A stretch of DNA of 64,000 bases from NCBI GenBank assembly GCA_964594365.1, contig CAZQMB010000006.1:17696-81695 (forward strand). Direction: 5' to 3'. The position numbers and the translations under genes are program-made. The number at the start of each line of letters is the position of its first letter. Position 1 is the stretch's first letter. The notes beneath the pieces were generated by a model that had not been told where the DNA came from, did no database searches, and saw only the letters and a list, made by a program, of their open reading frames with translations. The stretch comes from CAIUSP01 sp964594365. GTDB taxonomy: Bacteria; Actinomycetota; Thermoleophilia; Solirubrobacterales; 70-9. Positions 35,272-43,127 of the stretch are shown piece by piece.

Positions 35272-36150
35272 GTGCTGATCGGTGCCCATGTTTCCACAGC
35301 CGGCGGTCTGCTGAATGCCGTTGAACGTGGTACCGAGAAGGGCTGCGAGGCGATTCAGATCTTCAACCAGAGTCCGCGGGCCTGGAAACCGACGGCCTAC
35401 ACCGAAGAGGACTTCGCCGCCTTCAAGGAGGCTATGGCGGACTCGAAGATCCAATCTGTCGTCATCCACATGATCTACCTGATCAATCCGGCAGGTTCCG
35501 ACCGCACACTGCGACGCAAGTCCCTCGCATCGTTGACCCACGCGATGAGGGTGGGAGACGCAATCGACGCAGCAGGGGTAGTGATCCATCCGGGTGCCCT
35601 GAAGGGCGGGGAACGAGAGCCCGCGAAGAAGCGATCGGCCCAGATGATCGCCGATGCCCTCTCCGATTCCGACCGGTGCCCGGCGCTGCTCGAGAACACG
35701 GCCGGAAACGAAGCTCTGCTGGGCAGGGACTTCGCCGAGTTGGGGGATCTGATCGATCTGGCTGGCGGAGGCGACAGGCTCGGTCTCTGCATCGACACCT
35801 GCCACCTCCACGCTTCCGGCTACGACGTCAGGAGTAAGGCTGGAGTCGAGGCCCTGGTGGACGAGATGGCAACAGATGTGGGAGTGGACCGCCTCTCGTA
35901 TCTGCATGTGAACGACTCCCGTGACGCATGTGGCTCGAACCGCGACCGACACGCCAACATCGGCGAAGGGGAGATCGGCAAGGGCGGCTTCCGGGCCTTC
36001 CTCTCCGAACCACGTCTGCAGGGGACGCCTGCGGTACTCGAGACGCCCGGCCCCGACGGTCAGGGTTCAGACCGTGCTGAGGTCTCGCTGGCGAGGAGGC
36101 TCTGGCGCGAAGGACTTCGATCCAGGAAGCAAGGGGCTTCCCGGAAGTAG
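35272..36150 (+). CDS. nfo: Endonuclease IV (AP endonuclease)
   Basis: Nfo cuts DNA 5-prime to abasic sites with a three-zinc centre. The 292-residue TIM-barrel protein has LIGAHVSTAGGLLNAVERG at the start, IHMIYLINPAGSD, the metal motif GLCIDTCHLHASGYD near residue 165 and LHVNDSRDACGSNRDRHANI with GEGEIG near 210. GTG 35272 is preferred because GGAGGT lies four bases upstream; an ATG at 35260 is in frame. It is head-to-head with gltX and ends five bases from the convergent Cys-rich gene. Confidence 0.95.
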   Translation: MLIGAHVSTAGGLLNAVERGTEKGCEAIQIFNQSPRAWKPTAYTEEDFAAFKEAMADSKIQSVVIHMIYLINPAGSDRTLRRKSLASLTHAMRVGDAIDAAGVVIHPGALKGGEREPAKKRSAQMIADALSDSDRCPALLENTAGNEALLGRDFAELGDLIDLAGGGDRLGLCIDTCHLHASGYDVRSKAGVEALVDEMATDVGVDRLSYLHVNDSRDACGSNRDRHANIGEGEIGKGGFRAFLSEPRLQGTPAVLETPGPDGQGSDRAEVSLARRLWREGLRSRKQGASRK

Positions 36151-36155
36151 TCGAC

Positions 36156-36560
36156 TCAGTCGAGGGCGTTTCGGAGGTCGAACACGCGGATTCCCTCCGG
36201 GCCGGTTTCCGAGCAGTCGAAGAACCGCTTGTTCGTGCACTCGTAACCGGGGCCGTCGCTCTCGTACGACCGTTCGACCGAGAACTGACAGTGAGGCAGC
36301 GGAGGGCCCTGCATCTTGATCCCCCCGAAGCCCTTGCCGGCCTCGGCCTCTTCGAACAACTCGAGGTCGATCTCGGCCCCGAATACCCGCTGCAGACACC
36401 CCATGTAAGAACTTCCGCTGACCTCGTCGCGGTAGGAATAGAGATAACGACACCCCATCGCGATACACCCCGACGGGTCGACGAGCTTGTCGCAGAACGA
36501 GTTGCACTCGCGGCACTCTCCCGCCCCTTGCTTGCGCTTGAGAGGTCTCGATGTGGCCAT
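36156..36560 (-). CDS. Cysteine-rich protein of unknown function
   Basis: I do not recognise this 134-residue protein. It has nine cysteines: C16, C19 and C23 (CRECNSFCDK), C32 and C37 (GCIAMGCRYLYSY), C55, C91, C108 and C116. The N-terminal spacing CxxC-x3-C-x8-C-x4-C could bind zinc or an Fe-S cluster; no signal peptide is seen, so disulfides are less likely. A Lys/Arg-rich first 10 residues precede the cluster. It converges on nfo and is 43 bases downstream of the dnaE stop on the same strand. Codon usage is like its neighbours. Confidence 0.7.
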   Translation of the reverse strand: MATSRPLKRKQGAGECRECNSFCDKLVDPSGCIAMGCRYLYSYRDEVSGSSYMGCLQRVFGAEIDLELFEEAEAGKGFGGIKMQGPPLPHCQFSVERSYESDGPGYECTNKRFFDCSETGPEGIRVFDLRNALD

Positions 36561-36603
36561 CTCGATAAGTCTAGGGGGCGGGATGAGCCGCTCGCCGGAC
36601 TCC

Positions 36604-39600
36604 TCAGGCCGCCTTGACCACTGCCGGACCGAGCAGCGCCTCCAACTCGGCGTGGAGGGCCTCTGAGTCCTTGACCCTGTAACGGTCGCCGAAGCGGAGA
36701 CGCTTCGAGCCCTCCTTGGTGACCATCTCGAGTACCACTTCGGAGCTCCCCGGGAAGCTCTCGAACAAGTTCTTGAGTTCGGGGACTACCTGACGGTCGA
36801 GTCCGGCCGCGTCCACTCGAACGATCACCGGCTCGTTGCCCGCGGCCCGTTTCGCCCGCGCTATCTCCTCGTCCGAGGGATCGAAGGCTCTCACCTCTTG
36901 TGCGATCAACTTCGTCTGTCCGCCCTCCTGGTGATCGAGCCTCCCCGTGATGAGTACGACGCTGTCACGCTCGAGCACTGACTCGGCCCCTTCCATCACG
37001 CGGCCCATGACGAGCGCCTCCACCTGCCCCTCGACGTCGTCGAGGGTCGCGAACATCATCAGTGCTCCTCGACGGGTCCGTATCTTCTTCGCCTCGGATA
37101 CGAGCCCACCCACGGTAACCGTGGACTGGTCGGGACGAGACCGCAGATCGGCAAGCCCACACTCGACCCGCGAGCGAAGCGCGTCACGAACCTCGTCGAG
37201 TGGATGGGCCGAAAGGTATGTTCCGAGAGTCTCCTTCTCGAGGGCCAAGAGTTCGCGTTGTTCGAACTCGTCGACGGGTACGGGCGGGTCGTTGGACTGG
37301 CTCGAGCTCTCCCCGTCTCCCCCGCCATCGTCCAGATCGAAGATGGATCCCTGACCGCTCCGGGAATCCTCCTGCGCCTTCTGCCCGCTGGCGACAGCTG
37401 TGGGTAATACCTCCAGCATGCCTTTCCTCGACGCGCGGGTCGAGTCGAGAGCGCCGCACTTGATCAGGCTCTCGACCGCACGCTTGTTGACCTGCCGGGA
37501 ATCGACCCTCTCGCAGAAATTCCAGATGGAGGTGAAAGGACCATCCGCCTCCCGGGCTGCGACCACGGCCTCTACCGCTGAGTGACCGACGTTCTTGACC
37601 GCGTTTAGACCGAACCGAATCCTGCTGCCCGCCACCACGAATCCGTGATCGGACTCGTTCACATCGGGAGGCAGGACCTCGATGCCCATCTCTCCACAGC
37701 GATTGACGAAGAAGGGGACCTTGTCCTTCGTGGACATCACGGACGAGATCAGCGCGGCCATGTACTCGGCTGAGTAGTTGGCCTTCAACCAAGCGGTCCT
37801 GTAGGAGATCAGCGCGTAACAGGCAGCGTGGCTGAGGTTGAACGAGTAGTCGGCAGCGGCCTCCATCAGCTTCCAGAGCCGGCTCTGCACGGGTTTGGCC
37901 GTACCGCGCTCTCCTAGACCGGCGAAGAACTTGTCCTTCATCGTCGCCATCAGTTCCCGGTTCTTCTTGCCAACCGCCTTCCGCAGGTCGTCCGCTTCCG
38001 CAGGGGAGAATCCGGCCATCTGCTTGGCGATCTCCATCAACTGCTCCTGGTAGATGATGCACCCGTAGGTGCTCTCGGTTATCGGACGGAGGCGCTCATC
38101 GTCGTGCTCGACCGAAGTGGGGTCGCGCTTCCCCTTCGCATAGTCGTCGATGAATCCCATCGCGCCCGGGCGATAGAGCGCGACCAAGGCGACGAGGTCG
38201 CGGAACTCGGTCGGCTTGACCGTCCGCAAGGCGTCGCGCATCCCATCGGACTCGAACTGGAACACACCGACCGACTGGCCCCGCGTCAACATCTCGAAGG
38301 TCTTCGGATCATCCAGGGGAATCTCCTTGATGTCGATCCTCTCGCCGGTCGACCGTTCGACGAATTCGACCGTGTCCTCGATCACATCGAGGTTCCGCAG
38401 ACCGAGGAAGTCCATCTTCAAGAGGCCGATCTCCTCGATCGGACCCATTGCGTACTGGGTCACCGTCTTGTAGGCGCGTTCGCCGTCTTCGGTCGCGATC
38501 GTCTTGTCCTCGGCCAGCTGTAGAGGGACGATCTCCTGGAGGGGGCGATCCGCAATCACCACGGCAGCAGCGTGGATCGAGTTGTTCCTGACGATTCCCT
38601 CGAGGCCCTTCGCCACGTCGACGATCTGCTTCGCCTCTTGGTCGGAGTCGTAGACCTTGCGCAGGTCGGAGCCCTCCTCCAGACACTGTTCGAAGCTCGG
38701 ATTGCGTCCCTGGACCGGCTCGGGTATCAGCTTCGCGAGGCGGTCGCCGGTGCCGTAGTCGAACCCGAGCACCCTGGCGGCGTCGCGTGTGGCTGCCCGC
38801 GGAGCCATCTTGCCGAAGGTGATGATCTGCGCCACACACTCCTTGCCGTACCGCTCCTGGACATAGCGAATCACCTGTTCCCGTCCCCGCACGGAAAAGT
38901 CGATATCGATGTCCGGCATCGACTTTCGGCCGGGATTGAGGAATCTCTCGAACAGCAATCCGTTCTCGATCGGGTCGAGATCGGTGATCTCGAGCACGTA
39001 GGAGACGATCGAACCCGCCGCCGAGCCGCGCCCCGGTCCGACTGCGATGCCGTTTCCCTTTGCGTGCGCGACGAAATCCCAGACGATCAGGAAGTAGCTC
39101 TCGAACCCCATCTCGGCGATCACGGCTAGTTCCATCTCGAGTCTCTCGACCGCTTCGGCTGGAGGAGGGTCTCCGTACCTGCGGCGCAGACCCTCCTCGG
39201 CGATCCTCCGCAACATCTCACCGGGTTCTTCACCGTTCTCGGTCGGATAGCGGGGCAGCAAGAGGCCCCCGAGATCCATGTCCACCTCACATCTCTCGGC
39301 TATCTCGAGTGTGGAGTCGAGTGCCTCGGGCATGTCGGCGAAGGCCTCGGCCATCTCCGCTTGGCTCTTCAGGAAGAATTCGTTCGTGTCGAAACTGAGG
39401 CTCGGTGCGTCGAGGGTGGACTTCGTCTGGACGCAGAGGAGGGCAGCGTGGTGATCGAAGTCCTCTCGATGCAGGTAGTGGACATCTGCCGTGGCGACCA
39501 GCGGGCGGCCTCGTTCTCGCGCGATCCTCACGATCTGTTCGTTGGCCTTCTCCTGATCCGGGATGCCGTTGCGCTGCACCTCGAAATAGACCTGATCGTC

Positions 39601-40107
39601 ACCGAAAACCGACATCAGTTCGTCCAGATGCACCCGCGCATCGTCGGGGCGGTCCTCCACCAAGCGCCGACAGAAGCGCGACTGCAGGCACCCCGTCAGA
39701 GCTACCACGCCTTCCGAATGCCGGTCGAGCAGCTCCATGTCCACGTTGGCCTTGCCGCTGCCGAAGCCCTCGAGATAGGACGAGGAGGTGAGCTGGACCA
39801 GATTCCGGAAACCGGTATCGCTCGTGGCGAGGAGTGTGAGATGGTTGCGCTCGTATTTACCTCCGGCCCGGGCCACCGACCGATCGTCGACGAAGTACGC
39901 CTCCAGGCCGAGGATCGGCTTGATCCCTGCGTCTCTGCATGCCTTGTAGTGGTCTACCGCTCCGCTCATCACACCGTGGTCGGTGAGCCCCAGAGCTGGC
40001 ATCCCGAGATCGGCCGCCCTCTTGGCCATCCGATCGATATTGCATGCGCCATCGAGCAGCGAGTACTCGCTGTGGACGTGGAGGTGAACTGAGCCCGGTG
40101 CAGTCAC
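36604..40107 (-). CDS. dnaE: DNA polymerase III alpha subunit
   Basis: DnaE is the replicative polymerase subunit. The 1167-residue protein has the N-terminal PHP domain (HLHVHSEYSLLDGACN, LGLTDHGVMSGAVDHYKACR), the C-family polymerase core with GPGRGSAAGSIVSYVLEI and the catalytic aspartates in MPDIDIDFSVRGREQVI near residue 392, then the tandem HhH region and an OB domain (STVTVGGLVSEAKKIRTRRG). It is DnaE1-like by length. Start is GTG 40107. An upstream hairpin separates it from the Rpf-domain gene. Confidence 0.97.
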   Translation of the reverse strand: MTAPGSVHLHVHSEYSLLDGACNIDRMAKRAADLGMPALGLTDHGVMSGAVDHYKACRDAGIKPILGLEAYFVDDRSVARAGGKYERNHLTLLATSDTGFRNLVQLTSSSYLEGFGSGKANVDMELLDRHSEGVVALTGCLQSRFCRRLVEDRPDDARVHLDELMSVFGDDQVYFEVQRNGIPDQEKANEQIVRIARERGRPLVATADVHYLHREDFDHHAALLCVQTKSTLDAPSLSFDTNEFFLKSQAEMAEAFADMPEALDSTLEIAERCEVDMDLGGLLLPRYPTENGEEPGEMLRRIAEEGLRRRYGDPPPAEAVERLEMELAVIAEMGFESYFLIVWDFVAHAKGNGIAVGPGRGSAAGSIVSYVLEITDLDPIENGLLFERFLNPGRKSMPDIDIDFSVRGREQVIRYVQERYGKECVAQIITFGKMAPRAATRDAARVLGFDYGTGDRLAKLIPEPVQGRNPSFEQCLEEGSDLRKVYDSDQEAKQIVDVAKGLEGIVRNNSIHAAAVVIADRPLQEIVPLQLAEDKTIATEDGERAYKTVTQYAMGPIEEIGLLKMDFLGLRNLDVIEDTVEFVERSTGERIDIKEIPLDDPKTFEMLTRGQSVGVFQFESDGMRDALRTVKPTEFRDLVALVALYRPGAMGFIDDYAKGKRDPTSVEHDDERLRPITESTYGCIIYQEQLMEIAKQMAGFSPAEADDLRKAVGKKNRELMATMKDKFFAGLGERGTAKPVQSRLWKLMEAAADYSFNLSHAACYALISYRTAWLKANYSAEYMAALISSVMSTKDKVPFFVNRCGEMGIEVLPPDVNESDHGFVVAGSRIRFGLNAVKNVGHSAVEAVVAAREADGPFTSIWNFCERVDSRQVNKRAVESLIKCGALDSTRASRKGMLEVLPTAVASGQKAQEDSRSGQGSIFDLDDGGGDGESSSQSNDPPVPVDEFEQRELLALEKETLGTYLSAHPLDEVRDALRSRVECGLADLRSRPDQSTVTVGGLVSEAKKIRTRRGALMMFATLDDVEGQVEALVMGRVMEGAESVLERDSVVLITGRLDHQEGGQTKLIAQEVRAFDPSDEEIARAKRAAGNEPVIVRVDAAGLDRQVVPELKNLFESFPGSSEVVLEMVTKEGSKRLRFGDRYRVKDSEALHAELEALLGPAVVKAA

Positions 40108-40155
40108 GTGACGATCTTGCCAAGCGTGGCAGACGCCCAGCCTCTCGGCCTACGT

Positions 40156-40181
40156 CACTTTCCGCAAGCTGCGGGAAAGTG
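40156..40181. terminator. Stem-loop between Rpf-domain gene and dnaE
   Basis: CACTTTCCGCA and TGCGGGAAAGTG pair with one bulged G around a 3-base loop. It lies 41 bases past the stop of the Rpf-domain gene and 49 bases before dnaE on the same strand. No U tract follows, so it is a U-poor terminator or processing hairpin. Confidence 0.55.
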
Positions 40182-40221
40182 GACGACTCGCCCTCTCGGT
40201 CGAGGAGATGGTCTGTCGAGC

Positions 40222-41214
40222 TCAGGCGCAGACCCAGGCGCTCGAACCCGAGTCACGCCAGATCATCGCGGCGATTCGATCCTGCTCTGCCTTCGAGGCC
40301 AGGTGCGGCAGACCCTTACCGCCATATGCCCGCCAAGTGGATGGCAGGATCTGGTACGCCCCACCGGCACCGCTCGACGGATTCAAGGCGCGATAGTTCC
40401 CTCCCGATTCGCACATGACGATGTAGGTGGGGATGGCATACGGCCCGCCTCCATAGAGGGGCGTTCCATTGATCTCGGAACGAATCTGGCTCACCTCGTC
40501 CCGAGCTGCATCGAGGCGACCGCTGCCTCGCTGCTGCGCTGCCAGGAGTTCGTCCACCGCGATCTTCGCCCGCTTCCTCGCAGCCGCGAAAGCCTCCTGC
40601 TCGGATTGCAGCGAGGCGATCTGCCGGTCGAGTTCGGTCTTGGTCTCGAGGATCTCCTTGTGCCGCTCGGCGATCTCGAGTCGGAGTCGCTCCACACGAT
40701 CCGCTGCGGACTGATCGGCATCGTGGACCGTCCGGAGGTACTCGGCCGTCGTCTGGAGCTCCTCGAAGCTGTCGGCACCCAGGAGGAATCCGATGTAGTC
40801 AGGGCGGGGATTGCGGTAGATGGCGATGAGCCGATCGGAGAGGATCCGGACAGCCCTCGCCTCTCGCACCTCGGCCTGCTTCAGATCTCGATTCGCCTGA
40901 CCGAGCCGGAGCACCAGCGACCGCTTCTCCCGCTGCGACCGCTGCAGGCGGGCCAGGGTCTCCATCTCGTCGATACCTGCTGCGCGTGCGGAGGCCTGAA
41001 CCTCGGAGATCTGGCCTGACCTCATCTGCTGCTGTCGTTCGATCTGGTCCGCGCGCCTGGAGGCCTCCTCGAGACGCTGTCGATCCCGCTTGCTCGCAGC
41101 GCCAGCGACTGCCACCGTGGAGAGCAGGAGGCTGACCCCGATCAGCATGGGCAGGATGGGGCGCAGCCCCGCAGATCGATTGCTGTTTCCGGTCATCGTC
41201 ATCGGTCGGGGCAT
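40222..41214 (-). CDS. Secreted coiled-coil protein with Rpf/transglycosylase-like C-terminal domain
   Basis: The 330-residue protein has a basic N-terminus and hydrophobic signal segment ending AVAGAAS near residue 40, a long Glu/Arg/Gln-rich coiled coil (about 45-240) like CwlO/PcsB-type hydrolases, and a C-terminal resuscitation-promoting-factor fold with IVMCESGGNYRALNPSSGAG, where the Glu of CESGG is the likely catalytic acid, then YQILPSTWRAYGG and WVCA. It probably cuts peptidoglycan glycan strands under control of its coiled coil (as FtsEX partners do in CwlO/PcsB systems, inferred). ATG 41214 is chosen; the longer frame to 41490 lies across the next small gene. Confidence 0.82.
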   Translation of the reverse strand: MPRPMTMTGNSNRSAGLRPILPMLIGVSLLLSTVAVAGAASKRDRQRLEEASRRADQIERQQQMRSGQISEVQASARAAGIDEMETLARLQRSQREKRSLVLRLGQANRDLKQAEVREARAVRILSDRLIAIYRNPRPDYIGFLLGADSFEELQTTAEYLRTVHDADQSAADRVERLRLEIAERHKEILETKTELDRQIASLQSEQEAFAAARKRAKIAVDELLAAQQRGSGRLDAARDEVSQIRSEINGTPLYGGGPYAIPTYIVMCESGGNYRALNPSSGAGGAYQILPSTWRAYGGKGLPHLASKAEQDRIAAMIWRDSGSSAWVCA

Positions 41215-41246
41215 GGCGTCTCGGACCGCCGCTGCCCTCGGAAAAG

Positions 41247-41465
41247 TTAGCGGATGCTCACGAATGCGCCGGGGCGTCGCTTGCGACGTGCCCCCTGGAC
41301 TTCCGCGATCAGGGTCTGTTTTCCTCCACCTTCGCGCATGCCCCAGAGAAGCGCGAAGAGCGCCGCCACGATGGCGGCCACGCCGATCAAACGCAGTTCG
41401 TCGCGGTAGCGCCGGGAAACGACGGCAACGACGAGTCTTCCGATGGCCTCGTAGAGCGCCGACAT
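41247..41465 (-). CDS. Small single-pass membrane protein, unknown
   Basis: This 72-residue frame starts ATG 41465, two bases after the argG stop (TGAGGATG), and is preceded by a GAG-rich stretch. It has one hydrophobic helix (IGVAAIVAALFALLWGM) flanked by basic residues, and a basic C-tail with GARRKRRPGAF. Evidence is the coupled position and the clear membrane helix. I do not recognise a family. It could instead be a fortuitous frame. Confidence 0.5.
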   Translation of the reverse strand: MSALYEAIGRLVVAVVSRRYRDELRLIGVAAIVAALFALLWGMREGGGKQTLIAEVQGARRKRRPGAFVSIR

Positions 41466-41467
41466 CC

Positions 41468-42754
41468 TCACTCGCCAGCCTCGTCGGCACGCACCCGATG
41501 GGCGAGTCGGGTCTGCAGGGTGAAGAGCTCGATGAATCCAGGGCTTGCCTGCTGGGAGAAGCTGCCGCCCGACTCTCCGAATCCCGCCAAACCAGCGTCG
41601 TAGAGCGCGTAGGGCGAATGACGCTTGATCGGGGTCACCTGGCCCTTGTAGAGACGCATCGTGACGCGCCCTTCCACCCATCGGTTGACGGAATCCATGT
41701 AGGCATCCAGATCGCCCCTGAGTGGCTCGTACCAGAGCCCCGCGTAACAGAGGTACGCCCATTGACTCTCTAGCCCCGACTTGAAGTTGTTCTGGTGGAT
41801 CGTGCACACGAGCTTCTCGAGCTCCTGGTGAGCGGTCAATATCACCGCTGCCGCCGGTGCCTCGTACAGGTCCCTCACCTTCAAACCAACGATCCGGTCC
41901 TCGATGTGATCCACGATGCCGACACCATGCTCTCCGGCGATCTCCCCGACCCGTTCGATCAGCTCGACCAGTCCGAGGGGCTCTCCGTTCAAGGAGACGG
42001 GGCAGCCCGCTTCGAAACCGATCTCGATCTCCACCGGCTCGTCAGGTGCCAGCTCGGGGCGGGTGACCAATTGGAAGACCTCGGGGTCCGGAGCTGAGTC
42101 GAGATCTTCTATCTCGCGACCCTCCGAGGATCTGCCCCAGAGATTGTCGTCGATCGAGTACGGCGCGGCCTCGGTTCCACCCTTGACCGGTATTCCGTGC
42201 TCGCGCGCGTAGGCGATCTCCTCCTCGCGCCCCATCTTCCACTGCCGCACCGGAGCGAGGACCCGCAGGTCCGGATCCAGAGTGGCGATGGTCCCGTCGA
42301 GACGAACTTGGTCGTTTCCCTTGCCGGTACAGCCGTGTGCGATCGTGTCGCAGCCGTGAGCGCGGGCAGTCTGGACCGCCAGCTTCGCGATCAAAGGGCG
42401 CCCGAGGGCGGTGAACAACGGATAGCCCCCTCCGTAGAGGGCATTGGCTTTGATCGCGGGCAGGACGTATTCACGCGCGAACTCCTCGCGGGCGTCGATC
42501 AGGACGCTCTCGACAGCCCCGAGATCACGGGCCTTCGTCAGAGCCGCGTCCCAATCCTCTCCCGGCTGGCCCATATCGAGGGTGAGGGTCACGACTTCGG
42601 CCTGATACTGATCCTGGATCCATTTCAGCATCACGCTCGTGTCCAACCCTCCCGAATAGAGCAGGAGGACCTTCGATACCGACGCAGGATCGGCCTCGTA
42701 GGAGGCGGTTGGCTGCCACTCGCTCGACTCGGATGTCTGCTCGGCGTCGCTCAT
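41468..42754 (-). CDS. argG: Argininosuccinate synthase
   Basis: ArgG joins citrulline and aspartate with ATP. About 428 residues: PP-loop KVLLLYSGGLDTSVMLKWI, the citrulline/aspartate block GHGC-type IAHGCTGKGNDQVR, and KWKMGREEEIAYAREHGIP with PYSIDDNLWGRS. The N-terminus is longer than usual, about 30 extra residues before the P-loop. ATG 42754 is preferred to GTG 42772, but neither has a clear ribosome site. argH and argF are not next to it, unlike the mycobacterial arg cluster. Confidence 0.95.
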   Translation of the reverse strand: MSDAEQTSESSEWQPTASYEADPASVSKVLLLYSGGLDTSVMLKWIQDQYQAEVVTLTLDMGQPGEDWDAALTKARDLGAVESVLIDAREEFAREYVLPAIKANALYGGGYPLFTALGRPLIAKLAVQTARAHGCDTIAHGCTGKGNDQVRLDGTIATLDPDLRVLAPVRQWKMGREEEIAYAREHGIPVKGGTEAAPYSIDDNLWGRSSEGREIEDLDSAPDPEVFQLVTRPELAPDEPVEIEIGFEAGCPVSLNGEPLGLVELIERVGEIAGEHGVGIVDHIEDRIVGLKVRDLYEAPAAAVILTAHQELEKLVCTIHQNNFKSGLESQWAYLCYAGLWYEPLRGDLDAYMDSVNRWVEGRVTMRLYKGQVTPIKRHSPYALYDAGLAGFGESGGSFSQQASPGFIELFTLQTRLAHRVRADEAGE

Positions 42755-42838
42755 TGGCCGAAAGTCTCGCACGAGCAGACCGAAGAACGCGGTCAGCTTT
42801 TCCCGCAGCGCCCCACGCCGGACCGCGATCTCAGTGAC

Positions 42839-43081
42839 TCAGGGAACCGGAATCCCGCCGCCGCCACCGCCGCCACCGCCAGATGTGGTCGTGGTCGGAG
42901 TGGTGGTGGGAGTCGAGGTAGTCGTCGGCACTGAGGTCGTCGTGGGAGCGGTGGTCGGCGCGGACTCGGTCACCGTCGTGCTGGAGCCACCGCTGTCACC
43001 GCTGACCAGATAGAGCCCCACGACGAGACCGACCACTATCGCCACCAAGAGGCCGATGATCCATTTGGCGTTAGTACTCAC
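42839..43081 (-). CDS. Small membrane-anchored Thr/Pro-rich protein
   Basis: The 80-residue protein has one N-terminal hydrophobic helix (IIGLLVAIVVGLVVGLYLV), then an extracellular Thr/Pro/Ser-rich stretch and a run of nine glycines ending IPVP. Such Thr-rich stalks are often O-mannosylated in actinobacteria (inference). It starts at GTG 43081, 46 bases after argD, and is followed by argG. No family is recognised. Confidence 0.55.
   Translation of the reverse strand: MSTNAKWIIGLLVAIVVGLVVGLYLVSGDSGGSSTTVTESAPTTAPTTTSVPTTTSTPTTTPTTTTSGGGGGGGGGIPVP
42851..42879. repeat. Low-complexity Gly-codon tract (CCGCCGCCACC repeats)
   Basis: Tandem CCGCCGCCA/CCGCCACCG units on the forward strand encode the nine glycines of the small Thr-rich protein. 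Such a tract is prone to slippage and to assembly error; unit count may vary between strains. Confidence 0.6.
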
Positions 43082-43127
43082 TGCTCGAAGGGTAACGCGG
43101 TGCCGGACGGCTTCTGTGCGAATCGAC

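Noticed and set aside
41247..41807. 186-codon reverse frame across the argG end
   Set aside because: Only its last 72 codons, after the argG stop, look like a protein; the rest is an out-of-frame reading of argG.
42839..43081. Repeats as a CRISPR or mobile-element signal
   Set aside because: The repeats are codon-level Gly and Thr/Pro runs in one small gene, with no spacer structure.
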